The notes under the pieces: generated by a model | Told to the model about the DNA's origin: nothing | Seen by the model: only the letters and a program-made list of their open reading frames with translations | The model's database searches: none | Translations under genes and position numbers: made by a program | Part shown: in pieces, positions 1 through 9,598 of the stretch | Numbering within the stretch: the first letter of the stretch is position 1 | Layout: every line of letters starts with the position of its first letter | DNA from: Flavobacteriaceae bacterium UBA3356 | GTDB taxonomy: Bacteria; Bacteroidota; Bacteroidia; Flavobacteriales; Flavobacteriaceae | Assembly: GCA_002360635.1 (NCBI GenBank) | Contig: DEQW01000012.1 | Location: forward strand, 1 to 56,897 | Direction of reading: 5' to 3' | DNA: 56,897 bases

Positions 1-1
1 C

Positions 2-2101
2 ACTGCTTTTTCATCGATGCTATTAGAAAGCTTTGGAGAAGCAGATAGAGCTGCTTTTGTAGCTGCGCGTAATGCAGGAAGGCTTGTAGATTATGAAGAA
101 GAAATTTATGGTGAAAACGGTATTGTTAGTATTTCCAACTTCAGTATGAGTGGTGGTAGCGAAAAAACCAAATTTTTTGCAGGTGTTACACACAATAATG
201 AAGACGGTATTGTAAAAAATACTGGATATGAAAAAACTTCTTTGAGATTGAATTTAGACCATACTCCACAAGATTTTCTAAAATTCACCTTAAGTACAAA
301 TTATATTTACTCTTCATCAGACCGTGGATTTTTTAATAATGATAACTCAGGAACAACGATTGGTATTGCTTTAACAGCAACTAGACCTTGGGATCAATTA
401 TTTCCAAATGAAAACGGGATTTACCCAGACCATCCCAATAACTCATCTAACCCTTTACAAACACGCGATTTAGTAACCAATAGGGAAACAGTAAACCGCT
501 TGATTATGGGGGGTACTGCAAATCTAGACATTTATAGAGCTGATAATTCTAATTTAGAGTTGATCCTTAGAGGTGGTCTTGATTTTTATGGACAAAGCAC
601 ACGAGCTATTTTTCCTAAAGAACTTCAATTTCAGAAACTATCTAACGGTGGTTTAAATGGAGTTTCTGCCCAGGGTGATACCCAGAATAAAAACTATAAC
701 CTTTCAGCCTTTTTAGTACACAACTATTTTACCGATAGTGATATTAACTTTAGAACGCAGTTTGGTCTAACAAGAGAGTATTTTGATCAAAATACACAGC
801 TTATTACTGCTACAGGTCTTGTGGCTTCAGAAACCAATGTAGACCAAGCGGCAAACACAGGTGTAAACCAAACAAGGTTGTTGCAAGAAGATTCTGGTTT
901 TTTTGCACAAGAAGAGGTTAACTTTAAAGATATGTTCATTGCTACTGTGGGTATTCGTGGAGATAAATCTTCGAATAACGGTAATGCTAACGAGTTGTTT
1001 TATTACCCAAAAGCATCCTTGGCAGTTAACTTGAATGAATTCGATTTTTGGAATGAGGGTTCTGCTTGGAATCAATTTAAGCTACGTGCAGCTTATGGAG
1101 AGGCTGGTAACTTCCCGCCCTTTGCTGCTTTGTTTACATCGTATAATGCCTTTTCTACCGATGGTATTTTAGGAATAAGCCTTATAGGTGTAAGAGGGGA
1201 TGCCGATTTAAAATCAGAGCGTCAAAAAGAATTGGAATTTGGTACAGACATTGGCTTTTTCAATGGACGTGTTAACCTATCAGCAACTTATTACATTAAA
1301 ACTATTGATGATTTAATTTTACAGGCTAACCTAGAACCTTCTACCGGTTTTACTACTCAGTTTGTAAATGCAGGTAGTTTAGAGAATAAAGGTGTTGAGA
1401 TAGGCTTGAATACAACACCAATAGCTACCGATGATATTCAGTGGAATTTAGGTGTTAACTTCTTTAAAAACACTTCTGAAATTACCGAATTAAATGTGCC
1501 TGCATTTAACATTGGAGCTTTTGGAGCAAGTTTAGGAACCTTTAGAATTGAAGAGGGTAAAAGTGCAACACAAATTGTAGGATCTTACCCAGAAGGTCTT
1601 AGGGTAATTGGTGATGCAGAGCCAGACTTTCAAATGGGCTTTAATAGTGATTTAAGGTACAAAGACTTTCAGTTTACTATGCTATGGCAATGGAAAAACG
1701 GAGGTGATAACGTAAATCTTACCACATTATTGACTGACTTGAACAGAACCAGTCATGATTATGATGAATTTACTGCAGATCCTTCTGGAGAATTACCAAA
1801 TGGTCAATATAGACCAGGAGCACCACCAGAAGTACATGTTGAAGATGCCAGTTATGTTCGTTTACGTGAAGTAGGGTTATATTATACCCTACAGAAAAAG
1901 AAATTAGCAGGAATTTTAGGTGGAAGTATAGATAGTATCAAGCTTGGAGTATCTGGAACAAATGTTCTTAACTTTTTCGACTACAATAGTTACGACCCAG
2001 AAGTATCTAACTTTGGTGGAGGATCAATTTTTACAGGAGTTGATGTATTGCCTTTCCCTTCTTCAAAAAGATTCTTATTTAATGTATCAGTTAACTTTTA
2101 A
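2..2101 (+). CDS. SusC/RagA-type TonB-dependent outer-membrane receptor, C-terminal part (5' end outside window)
   Basis: The reading frame is open to the left edge, so only about the last 700 residues of a receptor usually near 1000 residues are present; the signal peptide, carboxypeptidase-like domain and plug lie upstream. What remains is alternating hydrophobic/polar beta-strand sequence with many aromatic residues, and it ends in V-N-F-stop, the terminal-aromatic signature of a BAM-assembled barrel. The order SusC then SusD, 8 nt apart, is the standard arrangement of a Bacteroidota nutrient-uptake pair in which SusC is the TonB-driven channel and SusD the surface lid. The substrate cannot be inferred because no glycoside hydrolase or peptidase lies next to the pair inside the window. 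The ExbB/ExbD operon at 21.8-24.2 kb could supply energy, but that link is inference. Confidence 0.9.
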   Translation, partial: TAFSSMLLESFGEADRAAFVAARNAGRLVDYEEEIYGENGIVSISNFSMSGGSEKTKFFAGVTHNNEDGIVKNTGYEKTSLRLNLDHTPQDFLKFTLSTNYIYSSSDRGFFNNDNSGTTIGIALTATRPWDQLFPNENGIYPDHPNNSSNPLQTRDLVTNRETVNRLIMGGTANLDIYRADNSNLELILRGGLDFYGQSTRAIFPKELQFQKLSNGGLNGVSAQGDTQNKNYNLSAFLVHNYFTDSDINFRTQFGLTREYFDQNTQLITATGLVASETNVDQAANTGVNQTRLLQEDSGFFAQEEVNFKDMFIATVGIRGDKSSNNGNANELFYYPKASLAVNLNEFDFWNEGSAWNQFKLRAAYGEAGNFPPFAALFTSYNAFSTDGILGISLIGVRGDADLKSERQKELEFGTDIGFFNGRVNLSATYYIKTIDDLILQANLEPSTGFTTQFVNAGSLENKGVEIGLNTTPIATDDIQWNLGVNFFKNTSEITELNVPAFNIGAFGASLGTFRIEEGKSATQIVGSYPEGLRVIGDAEPDFQMGFNSDLRYKDFQFTMLWQWKNGGDNVNLTTLLTDLNRTSHDYDEFTADPSGELPNGQYRPGAPPEVHVEDASYVRLREVGLYYTLQKKKLAGILGGSIDSIKLGVSGTNVLNFFDYNSYDPEVSNFGGGSIFTGVDVLPFPSSKRFLFNVSVNF

Positions 2102-2109
2102 ACATAAAA

Positions 2110-3444
2110 ATGATGAAAAAATATATATATAAAATTTTGTTCTTTGCTTCGATAGTCGGGACGTTGGTTTCGTGCGAAGTGCAAGACTTTAATGATCTAA
2201 ACAACGCTGAGGTAGATGCTTTTGAAGAAAACCTCACGCGTGGTGATTTGCAAGATCTCGTTGGGGGTATTCTTTACAGTTCTAGAGTTCGTTTAGGAAC
2301 GTATTACGATGACTGTGGTGTTATTGGACGTGAATACTATCGTTTTTCAGGTTCCGAACCACGTTTTACAGGGGATCTCTTAGGTAGAGAAGGACTAACA
2401 TTGGACAATAACACATTCTATATCACTGGCCCTTGGGGCGCACGTTATAGAACCGTGAAAAATGCTAATTTAATTTTAGGTTTTATTGATGGTCAAGATC
2501 TTTCAGCTCAATTTTCGAATGCTGAACTATCAGCTACAAAAGGTTTTCTTAAAACTTTTATAGCATACGAGCTTTTATTAAACCTAAACCTTACCTACCA
2601 AAATGGAATTAGACTTGACGTAGAGGATGAAAATAACCTCGGTCCATTTGTTTCTGAAGATGCTGCTTTAGCTGGAATTAGAGCCTTACTGGTAGAAGGC
2701 GCTAGTGACCTAGCTAACGGGGGCGGCTCATTTCCATTTATTTTATCAAGTGGATTTAACGGTTTTAATGACCCTGGATCATTTTTACAAGTAAACAGGG
2801 CGATTTCGGCTAGAGTTGCTGCATATCAAGATGATTATCCATCTGTATTGTCATTTTTGGATGACTCATTTCTGACTTTAGACGATTCAGCTTTAAATAC
2901 TGGTATTTTCTACAATTTTTCTTTAGATCAAACAGATATTGTGAATCCGTTATTTCTTGCAATAGAAGGATTAACAGCAGCTAATGCACGAATTGTACAA
3001 CCAGATTTTATAACCGATGCTGAAGCTGGCGACGAAAGGGTGGAAGATAATGTTGTAGAATTGCCCGAGCCTATAATGCAAGATGATCTATCAGGTAACT
3101 TTGCAGTTTTTAGGTATAAAACCAATGTAGATGATATTCCTATTATACGAAATGAAGAATTGATTTTGCTGTATGCTGAAGCTAACATCAAAAGTAATCC
3201 AACCGAAACTGTAAATGCACTTAATATTATTAGAAACAGTGCAGGTCTAGATCCTTATACAGGACCTACAGACTCAGCTTCGTTAACTGATGAGATGCTC
3301 ACGCAAAGAAGGTATTCTTTATTTGCTGAAGGGCATCGTTGGATTGATATGAGAAGATTTAACAGATTAGGGGAACTTCCACTAGATAGAGCAGAAGACG
3401 ATGTGTTTGCTCAATTTCCAATTCCTTTAACAGAGAATCAGTAA
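2110..3444 (+). CDS. SusD/RagB family surface lipoprotein
   Basis: A 444-residue protein that starts with a basic/hydrophobic signal and a lipobox ending in Cys22 (L-V-S-C), so it should be lipidated; in this phylum such SusD proteins cap the SusC barrel at the cell surface. The helical TPR-like core fits the family, and the C-terminal segment with N-I-I-R-N-S-A-G-L followed by R-R-Y-S-L-F-A-E-G-H-R-W-I-D-M-R-R is the typical SusD/RagB ending. It is slightly shorter than many SusD proteins (about 500). Two adjacent ATG codons (2110 and 2113) could both serve as start. It is co-transcribed with the SusC gene and followed by a strong hairpin terminator, so the transcript ends here. Ligand unknown. 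Confidence 0.9.
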   Translation: MMKKYIYKILFFASIVGTLVSCEVQDFNDLNNAEVDAFEENLTRGDLQDLVGGILYSSRVRLGTYYDDCGVIGREYYRFSGSEPRFTGDLLGREGLTLDNNTFYITGPWGARYRTVKNANLILGFIDGQDLSAQFSNAELSATKGFLKTFIAYELLLNLNLTYQNGIRLDVEDENNLGPFVSEDAALAGIRALLVEGASDLANGGGSFPFILSSGFNGFNDPGSFLQVNRAISARVAAYQDDYPSVLSFLDDSFLTLDDSALNTGIFYNFSLDQTDIVNPLFLAIEGLTAANARIVQPDFITDAEAGDERVEDNVVELPEPIMQDDLSGNFAVFRYKTNVDDIPIIRNEELILLYAEANIKSNPTETVNALNIIRNSAGLDPYTGPTDSASLTDEMLTQRRYSLFAEGHRWIDMRRFNRLGELPLDRAEDDVFAQFPIPLTENQ

Positions 3445-3465
3445 TAGATAATTAGTCTTTATATA

Positions 3466-3498
3466 AAAAAACCCTTTCCAATTTGGAAAGGGTTTTTT
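3466..3498. terminator. Bidirectional intrinsic terminator between susD and the RND operon
   Basis: A perfect 16-bp inverted repeat, A6-CCCTTTCCAA / TTGGAAAGGG-T6, with one central base; in practice a GC-containing stem flanked by an A-tract on one side and a T-tract on the other. It sits between two convergent genes (stops at 3444 and 3519) and can end transcription from both directions. Confidence 0.9.
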
Positions 3499-3518
3499 AA
3501 TGATAAACTTTTACTAAA

Positions 3519-6500
3519 TTAATCTGCAGATTGTTCTGTTGCTTCCCTGGCTTGTTTTTCTTCTAATTTCCGTTGTTTTCTATCTGCTCTTTTCTTGGCA
3601 AATTTCACTTTTGCACGATTTACCAGATAGAACATAACCGGTACAATAATCAATGTTAGGAAGGTAGCAAATATCAATCCGAATATTACGGTCCAAGCCA
3701 GCGGACCCCAGAAAATAACGTTATCTCCCCCTATGTAAATGCCTGGATCATAATCTGTAAATAATCCGAAAAAGTCAATGTTTAAACCTACAGCCAATGG
3801 TATTAATCCTAGAACTGTTGTAATGGCTGTTAATAGTACAGGACGTAAACGTGATTTACCACCAGCAACAATTTGTTTAAAGTATTCTTGTTTGGTCAAC
3901 AATTCATCTTCGTCCATACCCAGCTCTTCTTTTTTACGGTCAAAGAGTATTTGAGTATAATCTATTAATACAATCGCATTATTTACAACAATACCTGCAA
4001 GGGATATAATACCCATCATCGTCATAATAACTACGAAGTCCATTCCGAAAATAACTAAACCTAAAAACACACCAGCCAAACTCAATATAATAGCCGAAAG
4101 AATAATCATAGGTTTTGACAAGGAGTTAAACTGCGCTACCAAAATCAATAAAATGCCACCCATCGCATAGAATAAAGCTAAAAGCAAGAAACTCATATTA
4201 TCTGCTTGTTCTTCCTGTTCACCAGTGAAAGCATAATTTATATCTTGAGGCATATCGTAGTTTTCCAACTCACTTTTAAGTTCGGTGACAATTTCTGTAG
4301 CATTATAACCTCCCAATACGTTGGAATATAAGGTAATTACCCTTTTTAAATCTTTTCTTTTAATGGAGCTAAAAGAAGAAGAGTTGCTCTTAGTTATTAA
4401 TGATGAAATAGGAACTTGTATTAATTGTCCGCTGTTATTTCTAAATGTAACAGGCTGATTGAACAATGCACTTTCATCATATCTATATTGATCATCTAAA
4501 CGAACATTTATGGGGTAATCATCATCACCTTCTTTATAGGTTGACACCTCTTCCCCATAGATAGATCGGCGTAGAGTTTGCCCTACTGCAGAAGTAGAAA
4601 CTCCTAATTGACCAGCTTTTTCTCGATCTACACGGACATCCATTTCAGGTTTTGATTTGTTTACATCGATTTTTAGCTCCTCAATTCCGGCAACTCCAAG
4701 ATTTTCTATGTAGCTACGCATGTTTTCAGCTTCGCGAAGCATCTCTTCGTAATCTTCACCGCTTAATTCAATATTGATGGGATATCCTACAGGAGGTCCG
4801 GCAGCATCTTTTTCCACAACAATTGAAGCTCCTGGAAATCCTTTTACAGCATCACGAACTTCAGATAAAACGGTACTACTTTTTACGCCGCGACGCAATT
4901 TAAATTCTTGCATGGAAAGGGTGATTTTTCCTTTATGAGGCATTTCGTTGCTTTGCCCAGCATCGGTTTGTGGGTTACCGGCACCTTCACCTACTTGTGA
5001 AATAGCCGATTCGACCATAAAGTTGTAGCCATCTTCATCTTCATATTTTTCAATGGCGCTGTAAACTTGATCTTCTATCTGTTTTGTTAGCTTATTTGTT
5101 TTTTCAATATCCGTCCCTTGCGGATATTCAATGTACGTTATAATTTGGTTGGGTTCATTTTCAGGAAAGAACAATACTTTTGGTTGTACTAAACCTACCA
5201 AAACAAAAGAAAGGATAAGCAAGCCAAAAGTTCCGAAGAAAAACATATAAGCCTTTTTTCCGCGAAGCGCAAATTTCAAAAACCGTTCGTAGAAATTTTC
5301 TAACTTTTTAAGGGATTTAAACTGAAAATAGTCCACAGCACCCGCCAAGAAGTACTTATATACCCATAGCATAATGGCGGCAAGAATACTTAAATTACCT
5401 ATTCCACGAAGCCCTGCAATATCAAATACAAATCCTAAAATCAATAAAACGGCTCCTATTAACGCCAGAATAATACTCCGTGTAATTAATTTCTTCTTGG
5501 TGATTTCTTCCTCCTCTGTTTCCATAAACTTTGAAGTAAGCATGGAATTAATAATCAACGCTACAAACAATGAGGAACTTAATACAACTGAAAGCGTAAT
5601 GGGGAAATAAATCATGAACTTACCAATAAGTCCTGGCCATAATCCTAACGGGAAAAAAGCCGCTAAGGTTGTTGCTGTCGAAGCAATAATGGGCCAAGCG
5701 ATTTCGCCCATACCTTGTTTAGCAGCTTCTTTTCTAGACATGCCTTCGCTCATTAAAGAGTAGACGTTCTCTACCACTACAATACCATTGTCTACTAACA
5801 TACCCAGCCCCATTACCAAGCCAAAAAGCACCATAGTGTTTAATGTAAATCCGAACGAGGATAGAATAAATAATGACAGCAACATAGATAATGGGATTGC
5901 AAACCCAACAAATAGTGCATTTCTAAATCCTAAAAAGAACATTAAGACCAATACTACCAAAATGACCCCAAAAATGATGTTGTTTACCAAATCATCTACC
6001 TGGTTTTGAGTTTTTATGGACTGGTCGTTTGTCAACGAAATATGAAGTCCTTCGGGCAAATAACTTTCCTGTTCGGTTTCAATTATTTCCTTAATATTTT
6101 CAACAGCCTCGATCATATTTTTTCCAGCACGCTTTTTAACATCAAGCATTACTACTGGGCTGTTGTATTCACGTGCGTAGGTGGTAGGATCTTCTTCTTT
6201 AAATTTAATGGAAGCGATATCTTTTAAGAAAACATTTCCGCCATCTCTTTTTACAATTATGTTTTCAAGCTCTCTGGGATTTTCTATTTCACCAAGGATA
6301 CGGATGTTTTTTTCAATTCCATTGCTGATCACATTTCCACCGGAAATGGTGGTGTTTTCTCCCCTAACCGCATTGATAATATCTGTAAAACTTACTTTTG
6401 AGGCAGTCATTTTATAAATGTCCACCGCAATTTCTACTTCTTTGTCTTCTACACCTCTAATGGTTGCTTCTTTAATGGGAGCGAGCAGTTCAATTTTATC

Positions 6501-7025
6501 CTGAAGGTATTCAGCATAATCCTTTAATTGCTGTACCGGATAGTCCCCTGTTAAGTTAATGTTGAGGATAGGTTGTTCTTCAGAAAGGTTTAAATCAAAA
6601 ACATTAGGTTCTACTTTAGCTCCATTGTCTAACGTAGGCCAGGTAGTTTCGGCTTTTACTTGATCTACTTTGTCCTTTACCCGCTGTTTTGCTGTTGGAA
6701 TGGCTACATCTTCTTCAAACTCAACAATTACCATCGAGTAATCCTGAAGTGTTGTTGAGGTTATTTCGCGAACGCCACCAATATTATTGAATTCTTCCTC
6801 AAGCGGTTCGGTGATAAATTTCTCAACATCTTCAGCTGAGTTTCCTGGATTGATAGAACTTACATAGATCTTGGTTTCTACAATTTCAGGGAACGATTCC
6901 CTTGGCATGGTGTAATATGAAAATACACCTAGAAATAAAATAATGGCGATAATAACATACACCGTCATTTTATTATCGATAGCCCAAGAGGATATGCTAA
7001 ATTCTTTATATGTGTTCTTGCTCAT
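3519..7025 (-). CDS. RND efflux transporter, inner-membrane permease (HAE1-like)
   Basis: A 1168-residue inner-membrane proton-driven exporter of the AcrB superfamily. After a first TM helix (about 20-38) comes the periplasmic porter region; TM4 carries V-D-N-G-I-V-V-V-E-N with the proton-relay Asp412, but the second Asp of the classic D-D pair is Asn413. The C-terminal half has the matching G-I-V-V-N-N-A-I-V-L-I-D segment. It is about 120 residues longer than AcrB: part of the excess is an insert after TM6 (about 505-570) that contains two additional hydrophobic helices, and the C-terminus ends in a long charged K/R/E tail. It is the last gene of a tetR-tolC-adaptor-RND unit, 15 nt after the adaptor. 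The VDN motif is HAE-like rather than CusA-like, so drugs, lipids or other organics are more likely substrates than metal ions; the actual substrate is unknown. Confidence 0.9.
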   Translation of the reverse strand: MSKNTYKEFSISSWAIDNKMTVYVIIAIILFLGVFSYYTMPRESFPEIVETKIYVSSINPGNSAEDVEKFITEPLEEEFNNIGGVREITSTTLQDYSMVIVEFEEDVAIPTAKQRVKDKVDQVKAETTWPTLDNGAKVEPNVFDLNLSEEQPILNINLTGDYPVQQLKDYAEYLQDKIELLAPIKEATIRGVEDKEVEIAVDIYKMTASKVSFTDIINAVRGENTTISGGNVISNGIEKNIRILGEIENPRELENIIVKRDGGNVFLKDIASIKFKEEDPTTYAREYNSPVVMLDVKKRAGKNMIEAVENIKEIIETEQESYLPEGLHISLTNDQSIKTQNQVDDLVNNIIFGVILVVLVLMFFLGFRNALFVGFAIPLSMLLSLFILSSFGFTLNTMVLFGLVMGLGMLVDNGIVVVENVYSLMSEGMSRKEAAKQGMGEIAWPIIASTATTLAAFFPLGLWPGLIGKFMIYFPITLSVVLSSSLFVALIINSMLTSKFMETEEEEITKKKLITRSIILALIGAVLLILGFVFDIAGLRGIGNLSILAAIMLWVYKYFLAGAVDYFQFKSLKKLENFYERFLKFALRGKKAYMFFFGTFGLLILSFVLVGLVQPKVLFFPENEPNQIITYIEYPQGTDIEKTNKLTKQIEDQVYSAIEKYEDEDGYNFMVESAISQVGEGAGNPQTDAGQSNEMPHKGKITLSMQEFKLRRGVKSSTVLSEVRDAVKGFPGASIVVEKDAAGPPVGYPINIELSGEDYEEMLREAENMRSYIENLGVAGIEELKIDVNKSKPEMDVRVDREKAGQLGVSTSAVGQTLRRSIYGEEVSTYKEGDDDYPINVRLDDQYRYDESALFNQPVTFRNNSGQLIQVPISSLITKSNSSSFSSIKRKDLKRVITLYSNVLGGYNATEIVTELKSELENYDMPQDINYAFTGEQEEQADNMSFLLLALFYAMGGILLILVAQFNSLSKPMIILSAIILSLAGVFLGLVIFGMDFVVIMTMMGIISLAGIVVNNAIVLIDYTQILFDRKKEELGMDEDELLTKQEYFKQIVAGGKSRLRPVLLTAITTVLGLIPLAVGLNIDFFGLFTDYDPGIYIGGDNVIFWGPLAWTVIFGLIFATFLTLIIVPVMFYLVNRAKVKFAKKRADRKQRKLEEKQAREATEQSAD

Positions 7026-7040
7026 AATGCAAAGGGTTGT

Positions 7041-8201
7041 TTAGTTTTTGGTAGTTACTTTCTGGCCGTCCCGTACGCTTTTTGCTCCTTCAAGAATTAT
7101 AATTTCACCATCATTTAAACCGCTCTTAATTTCAATTCTATTGTCGTAATTAAGACCAGTCTCTACTATAACACGCTTGGCTGTACCAGTAGAATCCGTA
7201 ACAGGTTCATATATAAAAGCAATAGTTTCTCCATTTGAGTTTTCTTGAAGAATGCTCTCTGGGATGGTAATTGCATTTTCGTTGGTATAATCGTTAAGTC
7301 TTACCGTAGCGATGAGGTTAGGTTTTACTTTATTGTCCTTATTTGGAATGGCAATCTCTACATCAAAAGTTCGGTTGTCGGGATTAATGTAATTGCCTAC
7401 TTGACGCACAGTCCCTTTATATTCTTCACCAATGGAAGATAGGCGTACGTTTACTTCGGTGCCTTTTTCAATACTGTTCAGGTAATTTTCCGGCAAGGAA
7501 GCTTTTACGTACATATCGCTCAGGTTCACTAAACGAATCACTTCGGTCTGGCCTTGATTTACCACTTGTCCTTGTTCGGCAATAACGTTGTCAATTACAC
7601 CAGCAAAAGGAGCCGTAATGATTGTTTTGGATAATTGCGACCTTATTTGCTGTGCTGCTTTATCTGCAGCTTCGTAATTTGCTTTTGCTTCTAAATATTG
7701 AATTTCTGAACCAATTTTCTGGTTCCACAACCGTTGTTGGCGTTCAAAAGTAGTTTTTGCCAAGGCCACTTGTGTTTCTTGTTGTGCCAATTGACTGGAA
7801 AGTCCGCCATCATCAATTTTAGCTAGTCTTTGTCCTTTTAAAACACGCTGACCTTCATTAACATACACATTTGTCAAAACGCCTGAAAATTCTGGATAAA
7901 TAATGATATTTTGGTCTGTTTCTACATCTCCCTGCACTTCAACAAAATGTTTAAAAACAGTATCATTAATTTTTTCGGTACTTACTAAAAGTGCGCGATC
8001 GTGTTTTTCTTCTTTTTCGATAAATGTATTAAGCTTATCTATTTTGGCTTTTAATTCCTTTTGTTGGGTTGATAGCTCGGCTTTTTTAGCTTTTATTTCG
8101 GTTAGATTACCCTTTTCAATAAGTGAATCTACAGAGCCTTCTTTGTTACCACAGGAAACTGCTGTAATTGTGATTAATAATAGGTATATGAACTTTTTCA
8201 T
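7041..8201 (-). CDS. RND efflux periplasmic adaptor (membrane-fusion protein), lipoprotein
   Basis: A 386-residue adaptor linking the RND pump to the TolC-like channel. The N-terminal signal ends in A-V-S-C (Cys17), so it is probably anchored by lipid. An early coiled-coil stretch (about 25-70, rich in K/E/L) precedes the split lipoyl domain, whose halves are visible as G-V-L-T-N-V-Y-V-N-E-G-Q-R-V and G-V-I-D-N-V-I-A-E-Q-G-Q-V-V on either side of an alpha-hairpin. Beta-barrel and membrane-proximal domains follow. The early coiled coil ahead of the lipoyl domain is not present in AcrA-type adaptors but is common in Bacteroidota homologues (recalled, not checked). It lies between the tolC-like and RND genes with short gaps (23 and 15 nt). 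Confidence 0.9.
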   Translation of the reverse strand: MKKFIYLLLITITAVSCGNKEGSVDSLIEKGNLTEIKAKKAELSTQQKELKAKIDKLNTFIEKEEKHDRALLVSTEKINDTVFKHFVEVQGDVETDQNIIIYPEFSGVLTNVYVNEGQRVLKGQRLAKIDDGGLSSQLAQQETQVALAKTTFERQQRLWNQKIGSEIQYLEAKANYEAADKAAQQIRSQLSKTIITAPFAGVIDNVIAEQGQVVNQGQTEVIRLVNLSDMYVKASLPENYLNSIEKGTEVNVRLSSIGEEYKGTVRQVGNYINPDNRTFDVEIAIPNKDNKVKPNLIATVRLNDYTNENAITIPESILQENSNGETIAFIYEPVTDSTGTAKRVIVETGLNYDNRIEIKSGLNDGEIIILEGAKSVRDGQKVTTKN

Positions 8202-8224
8202 AATTGTATGGGTTGCGGTGTTTC

Positions 8225-9598
8225 TTAGTTGTTTTTGTTTTCAGGATATTTTGTTGTATCCAATAAGTTTTCAAGTTCAGCTTTTGTGTTTATCACTTCA
8301 AGCATAGCTTGTAAGTAATCTTGTTGTGCTTGAAAGAGTTGCTGTTGTGCTTCGCTCAACTCGAAACTGGTTGCAATTCCTTCAAAAAATTTAATGCTGT
8401 TTTTGTTTTCGATTCGCTCTGCTAGTTCTAAGTTGCGTTCTTTATTCTCGTAATTTTCCAGTGCGAATTGATATTCATTACGAGCATTTGCCATTTCAAG
8501 TTTTACTTGATTTTTAGTTTGCTCTAACTCTAATTTTGCTTGCTCAAACGCTATTTCTCTTTGTGCTGTTTTGGCACTTCTCATACCACTACTGAAAATG
8601 GGGATGCTTAAATTTATACCCAAAACGGATTGTGTAAAATAATCTTGGCTGCTATCAAAAAATGTGAATTCATCACTATACCCAGCAACCCCATAATTAA
8701 CAAATGCAGAAAGGGTGGGTAGCGCTTTACTTTTTTCAAGTTTTACTTCAACTTCTGAAAGGTTAGCTTGGTCTTCAGCAATGCGGTAATCAATATTTTC
8801 TTCAACATTAATTTCTTTTGAAAGAAGCAATAAGTTAAAATTTTCCTCGCTAAGTTCACTTAAATTATCTGTTACCGTAATTTCATCTTCAACAGGAATT
8901 CCCATTGTTACTTTTAGCATATCATAAGCAATGGCTTGCATGCGAATGGAGTTGTTAAGGTTAGCCTCTAAGTTTAAAAGAGTAATTTCTAGTTGTTCTG
9001 CGTCCTCCTCTTCAGCTAATCCGTTTTCAAAAATCTTCCGTGTATCGCTCAGGTTTTTTTCAACAATGGCGACATTTCTCTTTAAAATTTCTACACTTTC
9101 GGTTGCCAACAGCACATTTCCGTAGGCATCGGTTATTGCTTTTTTAACTTCTAAGTCGGTTTTTACTTTTGCGTTTTCAGAAATTTGCAAGAGTGTTTTT
9201 GCAGATTGAACGCCGACAATATAAGAGCCGTCAAAAATCAATTGGTTCCATGTTCCGGTAGCATTTACACTATGTTGGGTTCCAAACGTAATGGGAACAA
9301 ATGTCCCGGGCTCTCCTCCAGCAACTTCTCCAGGTATCAAGGTTACGGGTTGTTTAAGGTTATTGGTGTAGTTGGCCTCTCCGCTAATTTGTGGCAAACC
9401 TTGTGCAATAATTTCCCACTTTTGCTTTAAAGCAATGGCAACGTCTTTTTTAGCTATACGCGAATTATATCCATTTTCAAGGCCATACAGGATGGCTTCT
9501 TCTAATGTAAATGTCCGCTTTTCAACACGAGTTGAATCTTGAGCGTTTGCCAAAATAGCACAAAGGGAAAAAGCAATTAAAAAAATATGTTTTTTCAT
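8225..9598 (-). CDS. TolC-family outer-membrane efflux channel
   Basis: A 457-residue protein with a clear signal peptide (cleavage likely after A-N-A, residue 19) and the internal duplication of long helical, Gln/Glu/Asn-rich coiled-coil segments alternating with short amphipathic strands that defines TolC proteins. It should form the trimeric exit duct of the RND pump. The start overlaps the tetR stop by one base (TAATG), indicating translational coupling. Length is normal for the family. Confidence 0.9.
   Translation of the reverse strand: MKKHIFLIAFSLCAILANAQDSTRVEKRTFTLEEAILYGLENGYNSRIAKKDVAIALKQKWEIIAQGLPQISGEANYTNNLKQPVTLIPGEVAGGEPGTFVPITFGTQHSVNATGTWNQLIFDGSYIVGVQSAKTLLQISENAKVKTDLEVKKAITDAYGNVLLATESVEILKRNVAIVEKNLSDTRKIFENGLAEEEDAEQLEITLLNLEANLNNSIRMQAIAYDMLKVTMGIPVEDEITVTDNLSELSEENFNLLLLSKEINVEENIDYRIAEDQANLSEVEVKLEKSKALPTLSAFVNYGVAGYSDEFTFFDSSQDYFTQSVLGINLSIPIFSSGMRSAKTAQREIAFEQAKLELEQTKNQVKLEMANARNEYQFALENYENKERNLELAERIENKNSIKFFEGIATSFELSEAQQQLFQAQQDYLQAMLEVINTKAELENLLDTTKYPENKNN

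Noticed and set aside
1..3444. A full polysaccharide-utilisation locus
   Set aside because: Only the SusC/SusD pair is present; no glycoside hydrolase, sulfatase or hybrid sensor follows before the terminator. The upstream side is outside the window.
5374..6417. Plus-strand open frames opposite the RND transporter gene
   Set aside because: They mirror the strong coding signal of the minus strand, have no start context and no recognisable protein features.
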